Program-made: the position numbers and the translations under genes
In this document: positions 12,261-22,459 of the stretch, piece by piece
How the letters are laid out: the number at the start of each line of letters is the position of its first letter
How positions within the stretch are numbered: the stretch's first letter is position 1
Notes under the pieces: model-generated
Database searches by the model: none
The model's input: the letters and a program-made list of their open reading frames with translations, nothing else
Told to the model about the DNA's origin: nothing
Source: Phoronis australis
Taxonomy: Eukaryota; Phoronida; Phoronidae
Assembly (NCBI GenBank): GCA_002633005.1
Contig: NMRA01000543.1
Location: 149,188-213,187, forward strand
DNA length: 64,000 nucleotides
Reading direction: 5' to 3'

Positions 12261-12339
12261 GAGAGCCGACTTAGTCTCCTGCACAGACCCTCGAGGTTGG
12301 TTGGGGTCTGCTACAGCGCACTTTTCCATGTGCATTCTT

Positions 12340-12436
12340 GGAATATCATTGGCTGTTCCGATTTCAAGAAACAAGGCATTCTATTGGTCAGTTGAATAAT
12401 AGGTCAAACTAGTTCACCAACATGGCGACTTCCAGT
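12340..12436. promoter_or_regulatory. Possible bidirectional promoter upstream of ILKAP
   Basis: Upstream of the ILKAP start in the left contig lie two inverted CCAAT boxes (ATTGG near 12348 and 12384) and an AACATGGCGAC motif at 12419-12429, which matches the YY1-type consensus AANATGGCG and is followed by ACTTCC, an ETS-type site. Such a cluster is typical of TATA-less housekeeping promoters. Motif matches are by eye only, and the other haplotype (after 13452) lacks them. Confidence 0.35.
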
Positions 12437-12538
12437 AAGGGAAGAGTGTCGATGGATTTTATCTGTTTAAATCTCTCTGTTCTCGTCAAACTACCGCATT
12501 TCAAAGCTAACGAGTCAAGGAATACATCAGCAGTAACG
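12422..12538 (+). CDS. Possible first exon of a divergent gene
   Basis: An ATG in a YY1-like context opens a frame MATSSKGRVSMDFICLNL... that reaches ...SRNTSA before a GTAACG donor-like site. It would be transcribed away from ILKAP from a shared promoter. The contig ends at 12666, so any following exon is missing from this haplotype. I do not recognise the product. The frame could be chance. Confidence 0.25.
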
Positions 12539-12666
12539 TATAAGAAACATTTACTGATAATTATTATCTTGTATACTATGCTGTATTCTGAAGTGATGTG
12601 ACATTTTACGAAATAATTTGTGGAAGAGATAGCCATTCACAACAACAGTCATTTGAGGCACACTAT

Positions 12667-12667
12667 N
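12667..12667. other. Single-N contig join
   Basis: Second lone N. The right contig restarts inside ILKAP exon 2, repeating 11495 onward. Confidence 0.9.
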
Positions 12668-13452
12668 GAGGATGACTATTATCCGCAGCTAAACAAGAAA
12701 AGTATACTTGAAATGCTGAAACAAACTCCTGAGACGAGGGTTAATCTTTAGCAAAATTACATGTGTACTTCTCAGTTATGATGACTTGGTGCTCTTACAT
12801 TCTAAAAAACTTAACTCTTTTCTTTACACTTCACATTAGAAGAATAGAATAAGAGTATTCTAAAGTATTTTTCATTCATTCCCTTACATACATTCATTCA
12901 AGTTAAGATCCAGCTTAGGGGAGAAGGAGACAGTATTGTGTGATGCTCGATTGTCTGTCAGTAAAGCCAGGATTCGAGCCTGGGTCTCCAGACGGGAGTC
13001 CGGAGCACAAACCACTGAGCCCGCTGTACATTTATGCCTTGACACATTTTGACACGTGACAGGTTTGTTATCAGGTAAACAGGGAGAAGATTCTCAGAGG
13101 ATAGGCAACTCCCTCAGCTGACAGTATACAGATATACACAGTCATGTAATTGCCAACTCAGAGGGTAACGTGAGATTTGGGAACTCTCTATATGGACACA
13201 GACAATGCTTCTTCTTTGTGCCAATTGTGGTCCCTAATTTTGAGATGCAGGTTTTGAATTGAAATTTGACAGAAGATTGTACAATGTGGGCTCGTACTCC
13301 ATACATTGACGACAGGGGAACAAACCAAATTAGTCTAACGCTCAGGAGAATTGGAATTCAATCTAAACTATAAGGTCAACTTACAAAGCTCGGGTAAATC
13401 TGCAAACAAGTCCATGTCAGTGTCTGCTGGCACCTGTGCTGGGCTGGAGAGC
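12668..13452. repeat. Contig-end overlap, right copy
   Basis: Counterpart of 11495-12260. It includes the last 21 bases of an exon 2 copy (12668-12688), a second SINE copy with box B near 12981, and a full copy of ILKAP coding exon 1 at 13385-13415 (minus) with the same MDLFADLPEL and the same GTAAGT donor. Confidence 0.8.
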
Positions 13453-13589
13453 CGACTCTCAAGCTGCTTTTCCGGTTTTACTGTCAGGACACCTATCGGT
13501 TACAACTGCAGTTGTGTTCGTTGCCGGCATTCAGTTGCGGGCAACCACGTCAAAAGCTAACACTTATGACGCGACGTGTTCACTTATGG

Positions 13590-13733
13590 TCAGAAAGTCC
13601 AGTTTATCATTATGAGCATAGATTAACAGAAAATTCCCTGTGGTGTGAAGTTGCGCTATTTGGCTATGATCATGGGAAAAGCAATTTCACCATCAAGACC
13701 GGTGGTATACGTCAGGGAGATCGGTTGCCGTGA
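13590..13733 (+). mobile_element. Fragment of a LINE reverse transcriptase
   Basis: The frame contains ...SNFTIKTGGIRQGDRLP, which fits the reverse transcriptase block in non-LTR elements usually written as F.i..GvRQGDpLSP. A stop codon follows at once and nothing else of the domain is seen. It is a short dead fragment; the clade cannot be told. Confidence 0.45.
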
Positions 13734-15230
13734 ATACTTTGGCGGGTAATTTCTCTCTCACGATTGTAAGGCGTGATGCCGCAATGTGCGCCTGTGTTGA
13801 CCTCGCTAGGCCGGGTTTGATCAGATATGGGTTATCATGGTAAGTGGTTTGCACTGGGAAGTAATTGTAACAAGTTCGACTCTATATTGTTCCCTCACAA
13901 AAAGGAATTTCAATACACCTCAATATTTGAGTATTTGTAATAAGCGGGTTTCGCAGGACACTGGCACCAGACGATCAAATGGTTGAGAAAGTATCAACAC
14001 CCCTTATCAAAAAAATAACAACCTGGCTTTTTTCACAATCTTTTGCTCGGTGACACAAAACATCCTTGACTATAGTCCCGTAACATCCACTTATCTCACA
14101 GCAAAATCTTCCGAATTTATATTTTTTAAAAGGATATCCAACCCCGTTTTGATGAATCAACCAATCCTCGTTCTGTCACCTGCTCCGGCAACGCACCATT
14201 GGCGTCAACCTTCTAGCTAAAAACTTATGTGTGTCACAAATTGAATATTATGGTCCTTAATTGGTGGGTGTTCCCACAGTTGTCGTGTAGGCTAATTCAC
14301 TCAGTAAAAACGTATGTCACGCTTGCCCGTATAGCACACCGTTAAAAGGACTTCTCAAGTTATCTTGCAAACTTTAGAGGATTGTCGAGGGTTACAGAGC
14401 AGCATTTTGTTTCAGAGAACTGGATGGGAAAGTCGTTTGAGTAGCTGTTAACAGGCCAAAACCGGGATTAGTATCCTTTTAAACATTGACACGTTCAGAA
14501 CTTGATATATTGACATTGAAATTTATTGTTTAAAAATAGTGAGAACATACTTTTCTTTCCATTGACAACTTAGTTTTTGAGCTTATCATTTTCAAACTGA
14601 AGTATCTTCTGGCAGTAGGCCTAAACAACATCATGAATTTTTGTATAAGCTCGGCTTATTGCCGATATTGATATGCGTGCAAACACAAAAAAAATCTTTC
14701 ATGCTAAAAATCATGCCAATGGCTTTCTGTTTGTTAACTTGAATTTGAAATTACTGAGGCGAGATAGCACATGAAAACTTCAAAGCATACGATAAAACAG
14801 CAGCATGAGTTTGCCCGGTACACAATCAGGACTCTCTGCCCGGACCAAAGGCACTTCATGATCCCCAGCAGACATGTACACGTGTGTATTGTGGATTGGC
14901 GATCTGTTCTGAAAGTGTCAATTGATAAATCATGTGACCCGTAAATACTTGAGCTCGCCTTTTCATACAGCTTACTGTTGTGTACACACACATAATCGTA
15001 CACCCACCGTACACTGCTTCTTGCCATTAAGTCTGGTCTCGAGTTTGCACTAGGACATTTCCGAATTAAAGGTCTTCGCCCGGGTCCTCGGTTCTCCGAA
15101 CAGTTCCAGAGTGTCCCGATTTCTGTTCCCAATAGGAAGGAAGCCACCCACGGCGAGTCATCTTAACGTAAGTTGGTAAAGAGATGTAAAGACAACTTCT
15201 AACCGCCAGTGACGAATCGAGGCTAGTGCA
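13734..15230. other. Intergenic, no gene recognised
   Basis: It holds the 5' flank of the Canopy-like gene. A 137-residue frame on the minus strand at 14734-15147 starts only with GTG and shows no domain, so I do not call it. Confidence 0.45.
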
Positions 15231-15761
15231 ATGGACGGCGGTAAGATACTGTTTAGCTGGGTTCTCGTATTAATTTTTTACGTGGTGGAGAAACCATGCT
15301 TTGCATTGCCGGACACAGTGACACAGTTGATGTATTGCGTAGGTTGTCAATCCACAGTTATACAAATGAACCGTATGATAAGAAAACCTCAGTTCGACGG
15401 TTTAGAAGAACGAGTGACCGACGTCATGGACAAGATTTGCAACGAAAAGAGTTTCGCCAATTATGCCACGGTGCCGCCAAAGATGATAAAAACATGCAAA
15501 TATCTCATCGAGATGCATGGCGATGAAATTGAGAGCATCTTTATGAAGGAGTATGAGACTGGTGCGAGTGACCCGAAAGCTCAGGAGGACCGGATTGTTG
15601 ATAAAATTTGCAAAACATTAAGTAGTGCTTGTGACAAACCAGATGAACTTGAGGACGAGGTTGACGAAATTGGGAAGAAAGGTGTCGTGGATTACGACGA
15701 AGAGAAACAAACGTTTAAACTGAAAGTTGCGGATAGTTTGAACAAGCCTGATGAACTTTAG
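15231..15761 (+). CDS. Canopy-family saposin-like ER protein
   Basis: A 176-residue protein of the Canopy (CNPY/MSAP, DUF3456) family, ER-resident proteins that in vertebrates affect FGF and Toll-like receptor maturation. Residues 1-25 form a signal peptide (MDGG..., hydrophobic 7-19, cleavage probably after CFA). The family cysteine pattern is present: YCVGC (36, 39), DKIC (70), KTC (89) within KTCKYLIEMHGDEIESIF, KIC (127) and SAC (134). The protein ends in KPDEL, close to the KDEL/HDEL retrieval signal, and an identical KPDEL sits at 136-140. The whole frame is in one exon, unlike vertebrate Canopy genes, so it may be a retrocopy that stayed functional. A polyadenylation signal AATAAA lies at 16109-16114. 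It is closest in pattern to CNPY1/2 but shares little outside the cysteine frame. Confidence 0.85.
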   Translation: MDGGKILFSWVLVLIFYVVEKPCFALPDTVTQLMYCVGCQSTVIQMNRMIRKPQFDGLEERVTDVMDKICNEKSFANYATVPPKMIKTCKYLIEMHGDEIESIFMKEYETGASDPKAQEDRIVDKICKTLSSACDKPDELEDEVDEIGKKGVVDYDEEKQTFKLKVADSLNKPDEL

Positions 15762-16878
15762 CATCAATGGTTTACGTTGCTTTGTGATTGGCACACGTAC
15801 CGATATTCCTGTCGTAAAAATTTGTATCACGGTGAAAACGGACATTTTTTCTCAATAATTATATTTTGAAAAGGCCTGCTGTGAAATTGATCCCACCTAG
15901 TTTTTTTATTCCTATTAGATGGAATTTTTTTGTCACCCGATCTGAAGATAGAGTGGATATTATTATCACGAGAAAAGTATGTCAATTTCAAAGTATTTTG
16001 ATTGAACCAAGCTTCGATGACAATAAACGTGAACTTATTACGTCATTTCAAAACCGGATTTTCCCTGCAAGCAGATACTATCTGCGACTTGTTCATTTTA
16101 AGCTTTAAAATAAAATGATGGATTGGAGTAAACTTGAACATTCCTAAATTGGCACGTGCGACGATCGTTTTAGTCGAGTTACGTCAGACTTCTGAGGGAA
16201 ATACAGCCTACTTCATAATACGAAAGCTACTTCATGATATGGGAAAGTGTTTTACTCGAGTAATATTTCTATCGATAAAGGGTGGCCAGAATCGTGCATC
16301 AGCACGTGACCGATTTTGACTTTAGTTTAATGAACTTGCCATAATATGGTTTTGGTAATTTTTTTATTTCCGAACTGGACCTTCTTTGCTCACTTCCGCC
16401 ATTTCCCAACTCAAAGTGTTTGCGAATAAGAATTGCCCGTTAAGAATATTTTTCAGTGCTGCTGGAAGTGATCAATAATTTTCTGAATGATTATCGAATT
16501 TGAGAGAGAAAGTTGTTGCAAGGGTTTTTTAGTCATTTGTCGTCCGTTAACATTGCAGGACAATTCCGTTGCGAAGAGGTTGAGAATTTAATTTGTTAAA
16601 AGCAAGTATTCAAATAGTTGGCTTCCATAACTTTATTTAGCTTGTATAATATAAGTGTTTAAAACATATTTTGACACTGTTGATATTGTCAATTTTTGAG
16701 TTTTCGCTCAAAATACTATTACAAGAGCAACGCGATGACTTGACGTGCGCCCACAAATGCACTGGAACTGGCAAGCTTCTAGCAGGGTTAATTTGTGTGA
16801 TAAGAATGGCTATAATATGGCGCAGAGTATGTCAAACCTGTCTGAAAATTGAAAAGCTTCGTTGTCTCTATAGCACAC
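15762..16878. other. 3' untranslated region and intergenic
   Basis: This follows the Canopy stop codon. AATAAA at 16109-16114 is the likely poly(A) signal. The rest is AT-rich with no supported gene. Confidence 0.45.
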
Positions 16879-17015
16879 GGGCGGCGCATCATATGGGGCT
16901 GGGGGCTATAGCACCCCACTTATTTCAGGGCCGTGCCGCACATCGACATTGTCAGCGCACCATAGGGTGCTGCGGGGCTCAGTAGCCTCCCACTTTTTCA
17001 GTGCTGCGCCGCTCA
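16879..17015. repeat. GCGGCGCA...CTGAAAAAGTGGG repeat
   Basis: It shares GGCGGCGCATCA, GGGGGCTATAGC and the complement of CACTGAAAAAGTGGGAGGC with repeats at 29125-29255 and 42118-42245. Each location holds two half-units. The right half here runs inverted to the left half (ending CAGTGCTGCGCCGCTCATG). It is a dispersed non-coding repeat, probably a MITE. Confidence 0.55.
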
Positions 17016-18640
17016 TGTAGTAGGAAGCTAGTCCAGGTCTGGCGTTGTCACATTCGCAGGAAAATAATTGCTCCAGTTTCACAGAGATCTTGCATTTAGC
17101 GGATAAGGAGACCCCTTTAGGAGGTGCCACAGCAGCGCCCAACTCGTTCAAAAATGAACGTCAGTCGTTGTTTCCTCATAATTAGGAAAACGACTCAGTT
17201 TTCATAACAACACTTTGAGCGGTGTGGCAAATAAAACAGCGGCGGACTCAAAAATAACAAAAATGCGTCCGAAAATTAACAGAAAACATTTTACTAAATT
17301 TCATGAAAATCATGAACTCCTGACTGCGAAACATAGGCAAACGCGTAAAAAAACTTGCCACTAGAGGTCACTGAGGTATCTGGATCAATCCAAAACTGGC
17401 GTTATCATCCCTCACTGATCATCTCCATTGGACAATATCGGCCAAATTTTAAAAAGCTCCTTGAAGTCGATGTTGAGTAGATTCGGCCGCGGATGCCTAA
17501 ATCGCCACTAGGTAGCAACACAAGAGTTGGGCCCATCCGAAAATCAATCTTCTCAGAAACAAATCTGCAAACTTTCATAATGATCCTTTTAGCGGCCTTG
17601 GTGGTTTGAGAGGCGGTCGTCTGAAATGGGCACAAGACTAAAGAAAATGGCCACAAGGTGGCGTAAAATATGCCGACTCCGTCCGATAATCGAATAGCAT
17701 CGTCATGTCCTCAATAGAAGGATGTAAGCTGATTTCATGAAAATCCATTCAAGGAACCCCAGGATACAGAGACAAACACACAAAAAATAAAATTGCCACT
17801 AAGGACAAAGAGGTTGTCAGATTTATGAGAAACTCCTCGTAATTCTTCTCCTGTGACACCGCTGGCATTCGAATGAGAATGACATTTGTGTCGGTGTCCT
17901 CAGCTTACTAGACGCTTATGTAGGTGGGGATAACAATTTCATTCGTTTCTGAAATCGTCCTAAGCATTAGTCACCCCTGAAACAAGCCCGTAGGAAGGAA
18001 AAAACACTGGGGGGATACAAACCAATTTGACTTCGCCAACCTACCCCCATGCTATTGTCATCCCCCCGCGTTCTCTGGATGTCACCATATTTGTACCGAA
18101 CCCCACCCCCACGTCCGCCATAGGTGGGGGTAATACCGGGTATGCAGCCATCAGGATTTGAGTAACCGTGAACCAACAAGGATTCACTGAGAGTAAGAAT
18201 GGGTCTAGGCCCCGAGCGCACTGCCGGGTAGCTGGGAGCTGCCTGAAGTAACTATAGCTGGGTCGATGGTCAAGGTTCCTTTTATTATGATCCAGATTCG
18301 GGAAAACTTCATTTTATTATGACCATTCTTTGAAGTAATTTTTGGAAAGGTGAGGTCCCGAGGTGCCTGGTATAATTGCTTTTGTGGTCGTTTCAGAATC
18401 CCTTGATGAAACACGATCGGTAGCCCAGTTTCTGGTTGCTGCGGAAAATGATACAGGGTTTGTCCCACAAAAATGTACAGACTTCAACTTCTGGAGTCAA
18501 ATTCAGTTCCCGTGGATAACTGAGATTCTAAGCAGGCCTACTGCATGGTTACACCTTATTTTTAACGTGGATGTGCCTGGCATGACGTGCTAGATAGACA
18601 ACAATCGTTTAGTTTACTTTTATATTTGGGGATCTGATGA
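17016..18640. other. Intergenic, repeat-like, no gene
   Basis: It contains two diverged stretches around 17300-17380 and 17735-17815 that share ATGAAAATC, ACAAACAC and TTGCCACTA phrases, so an old local duplication is likely. No coding frame has support. Confidence 0.35.
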
Positions 18641-19165
18641 TAGATCGAATTTTCCCAATGTCGGCCTGCAATTAAGTTCAATAATGTATTGTCATTTCTT
18701 ACAAGATTATCTTCTAATTATCAAAAAATCATCTCTCAATCAGTCCACTTTCGTAGATACATAAACATGTAAAACAGAAACCAACAATCAAATCCATGTG
18801 CAATGCGTTTACCTTGATTTAATGACTTAATTCCTTTTTAATCCCCTGTTAGTGACTTTAAACAAGAAATCTTGTACCGAAGTCAAAAAGCGATGCATTT
18901 ATTGTCATTTGAATTGTGAGAAATTTTTTTGGGAAGTGTCCAAATATCATCAATGTTTTTAAGAGTTGTTTTAGATAGGCAAAAAGCGCCCAAGTGCACT
19001 TTACTATTTGGGGAATGGATTATAGTTTTTCCATATTTAGGCTTCAACTTAATTCCCTAAATCGTCATCATTTCTTAAAAGATTAGCTTCTAATTGCCAA
19101 AAATCACCCATTAACCTGTCCGTTTTCGTAGATACATAAACATGTAAATTAAAAACCAACGAATT
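18640..19165. repeat. Diverged tandem duplication, ~370 bp period
   Basis: The stretch 18690-18790 (GTCATTTCTTACAAGATTA, CTTCTAATTATCAAAAAATCA, TTTCGTAGATACATAAACAT) recurs at 19063-19160 with about 80-85 percent identity. No open frame spans it. Confidence 0.6.
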
Positions 19166-19497
19166 TGTTGATCAAAACGGAATGTTATAAGAAATTTCCG
19201 CAGGCATGCGCGCAGATTTTTGACGGGTAACCGGGAGAAATGGAAGATTCATAGTAAGGTGTATTTTTGCTCTTTCCGAGGTACTTATAACGGTTCACGA
19301 GTTTAACTTGGCCTCAAAAAACGCAGAAATATTTGTTTAATTTGTTTATTATTTCAATTATTTGGGTACACTCGTTCGACATGTACATAGTCCTCCCAAA
19401 GGCAGCCTCGACAGCAGTATTTTCCACATGTGGGAATTCCTTACAAACAACTCATAGTAACCATCTTCAAAAGAGTAACTATTCTTGTGATAATATG

Positions 19498-19640
19498 GGA
19501 AACAGTAACATTACTTTGTAATTAACTATCGGAAACAGTAACATTACTTTGTAATTAACTATCGGAAACAGTAACATTACTTTGTAATTAACTATGGGAA
19601 ACAGTAACATTACTTTGTAATTAACTATCGGAAATAGTCC
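19498..19640. repeat. 33-bp tandem repeat, four copies
   Basis: Four near-identical units (GGAAACAGTAACATTACTTT then GTAATTAACTATC) run head to tail, followed by a decayed fifth. Only the last base of a unit varies (G or C). The period is a multiple of three, but the frame through it ends in a stop codon inside the first unit. Confidence 0.9.
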
Positions 19641-19659
19641 TTTTCAGTGTGTAATTAAC

Positions 19660-21758
19660 AAACAGGGGTCTCCACGTTCTCTGAAATTGCTCATTCCCTT
19701 TCGATGGCGGTCAATCCTATTGTATCTTTTCAAATTTTTTGGTTGTTTGGGTCGAATGTCTTTATATTGCTGTACTATGCACGAATGTTTTGTGTTTTTT
19801 GATGAATTTCGAATCACAACTTCCCTCGTGAATACTTGAGAGTGTTGTATTTACATGTATGGAGGGACAAAGGGACATTTCTCCGAACTTCTCCACCGAG
19901 GGAGGGACCCGTCTGAAATGGGACACCTTAATTATGAAAAGCTAAATATCGTTAAGCTTGGAAAAGAATGATAGTTCATTCCACAGTCGTGTGGTCAGAC
20001 GACAGTGCAGGAAGTGATCTTCTTCAACATGAAAGTTGGTTGCACAATTTCACAAAAAAAAACAGGAAAATAGACGTAATCGAGTTTACCATTGGGTCCT
20101 CTCTCCGTGAGCGTACCCTTAAGAATTTGTCAAAATCAACATAAAAACTGTGACCACTTGAATGTCATCAATGGCCTCCCTCAGACGTGGGGACCCCTAT
20201 GTGAAAACATCTATATTTTCAAAAATCAAGAAATGTGCAGCAATTGATTATATCTGTCAGGTCATCAAATTTTCTCAAGTGATATATAATACGAGGAAAA
20301 AGCGACAGTTTTCTCCGTTATCCCTTGCAGGAGAGGGGCCTCTGAAAAAATATGTTTTGCAGTGGCAAAATTGACTTACTGAATTTAAAAATCGGGTAAA
20401 TTAATACGCTCCACAAAAGCTTCGCTTTACAAATTTTGTCGATTTTTCGAAATACATGCATGAATCATTACGTGCACTTTTCTAAGTGCATTTAGACCAC
20501 CTGTGCTGCGAAATCGGAGACCCCATCAACAATTTCCTGGCCAGGGTTTTCAAAATGTAAACCATGCACTGATACAGAGTTGTTAAATATTCTCTTGAGT
20601 TTTCTCTCTTATCCGCATTTAGCAGTCTTTACTAGAATTCTCAACTGTCCCCGCCCCACGCGTATGTCAGTGGCCACGGTTTAACCCTGACGCCTGAAAA
20701 TTTTTTTTTGGGGGGCCGTGCACCCCCGCGCTTCCTAAGGCCTTGTATCTGCGAAATAGAGATCGGCATGGTTTAGCGTGCCAGTTCCATTGCGATGGTT
20801 TAAAATCATGGCGTTCAATATTGTTATCTAACTTCATGCAGAACAATTATTGTCAATTGATTGGAGCGGCTCCTAACATTCAGCACTCAGTTCGTCTGTT
20901 GATAGGTTCTCATGGAGACCGCTTGAGCACAATGGCACAACGCCAGTCTCTCAAGAGAACTTCTTGGGTAGAGCTCAAAGCGCCTTTGTGCAAGCTATTG
21001 AAATATTTTACAAATGATTGCTTTGGCAAACATAGCCATCTGACCCGCTTGATAAAACACAAAAGTAAATGTCGCTTAAGGAAAGACCGGAATGCTAACA
21101 AGAATAAGAATTTAGAATCAAACAAACTTTATGGCATAAACAGTATAATTTTACTACACGAGTTTCATGTAATCTCGCATCCACACTAACATATTGACAA
21201 ACTAATACAAAATTTGTAATGAATATTGAGCAAAGTAAGAAGACTTGATAATAAATTCACAGAGTACTTGTAAAAATAAAATACTACACAATAAAATGTT
21301 GAATACAGCAAAATAACATCAACATGAGATAATTTGAGCACAGATTTCTAAAACAATCTAAAATTTTGCTGATGAATAAAACCTTTAAAAAACCGATTTC
21401 AACTAGTTGAGCCAAACAGAAGTTAGTCAGATAATATTGAGCAAACAGACTTGCACGATTACCATTACATTAGTGTATCGTGCTGTAAGGGTCTTAAGCG
21501 TTATTCAAAGCAACCAAATCACATTTACGCTGCGATTGCCTCTCGCACATAATAACGAATCCCTCAGTGTAATCCAGTTTAATCAAAAGGCCGCGGGTTT
21601 AAGTACTAATTCTCCACAGCCGATGTAATAAAATCCCGAGTGGATTGACATCCGTATTTGTAACACAGTGTTCAGAATATGTCAATTAGTCCGTATCCTC
21701 TTGACTAAAAGATGTACGATGATGAAGAAGTGATAAACAGAACAGATAAGTTCATCAT
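19660..21758. other. Intergenic, no gene recognised
   Basis: A 148-codon frame at 20743-21189 (plus) has no recognisable motif and lies in sequence that also has open frames on the other strand. I leave it uncalled. The stretch 21200-21400 is strongly AT-rich. Confidence 0.35.
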
Positions 21759-22205
21759 CTATGTCGGCTGACTCGTCGTTCTCCATTTCACGGTGTTGGT
21801 CGGGGGAATGCCGATCTTCATTTTATTATTTACCGTCGACCGGCTGAAGTAGAATCCGCACGTCGATTTGGCGCTAAGAGTAGAGAACGGTGCGAGCGAA
21901 TTCGAATTTTTCTTTCCGATTTCCAATGACGATCCAGTAACATCCCTATTTTTCCTGCTCTTAAAGCCCGATCCACCAACCGATCCTGTCTCCACTATAT
22001 CAGTGCCGATGTCGCTCCCTTGGTTTGCCACCATAGAATCGTTGCCCCTGTGGGTGCGCGTTACGTTGAAGTGCCGTGAATATATGTTGCTGATTTTCAG
22101 TCGTTTCAGTCGTTTATCCTCGAGCACTTCCCAAGTAAAGGTTTTGGATCTGCTGGAAAGACTGAGTGAGTCGGGGATGAAAACCACTTGTTGTTCGCTT
22201 GGCAT
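21759..22205 (-). CDS. Hypothetical protein, doubtful
   Basis: From the ATG that starts MPSEQQVVFIPDSLSL the frame runs 148 residues to a stop codon. It is rich in Ser, Thr, Asn and Lys, with basic runs (EDKRLKRLKIS) and no membrane segment, and looks disordered after residue 60. Base composition is less AT-rich than the surroundings, which favours coding. However, the opposite strand is also open over much of this stretch. No family is recognised and no neighbouring exon could be joined. Confidence 0.3.
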   Translation of the reverse strand: MPSEQQVVFIPDSLSLSSRSKTFTWEVLEDKRLKRLKISNIYSRHFNVTRTHRGNDSMVANQGSDIGTDIVETGSVGGSGFKSRKNRDVTGSSLEIGKKNSNSLAPFSTLSAKSTCGFYFSRSTVNNKMKIGIPPTNTVKWRTTSQPT

Positions 22206-22271
22206 GTTGTGATGATTTGTATGCCAGTAGACAACTCCCACCAAATGTCAAATGTCGTCTGTTTCTAGGAG

Positions 22272-22454
22272 TTGAGCGTCTTTAGGGTATTTTCATCAAC
22301 CAGTTGTTCTGTCTTCGAAAATCGGACGGTATCCCCGTCCAAACATGAAGCTAACCTCTCGAACAGATCGCCTGTGTTCGACAAGGCGGTCTTCCCTCCC
22401 GCTTATGTCGATGAGAACTTCTTTACAGCTACGCCCGGGGTCGAGTATAGGTAA
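22272..22454 (+). CDS. Possible exon of unknown gene
   Basis: The frame ...SKHEANLSNRSPVFDK AVFPPAYVDENFF... ends at GAGTATAG|GTAAAC, a good donor. Composition is coding-like compared with the flanks. No partner exon or family was found. It could pair with the open frame on the opposite strand as a mere shadow. Confidence 0.2.
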   Translation: MSVFRVFSSTSCSVFENRTVSPSKHEANLSNRSPVFDKAVFPPAYVDENFFTATPGVEYR

Positions 22455-22459
22455 ACACG

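Noticed and set aside
14734-15147. 137-residue frame divergent to the Canopy gene
   Set aside because: It has no ATG start at its 5' end, no domain and no splice context; it is probably chance in the promoter region.
20743-21189. 148-residue frame
   Set aside because: No recognisable family, the opposite strand is open too, and there is no promoter or splice signal that I could trust.
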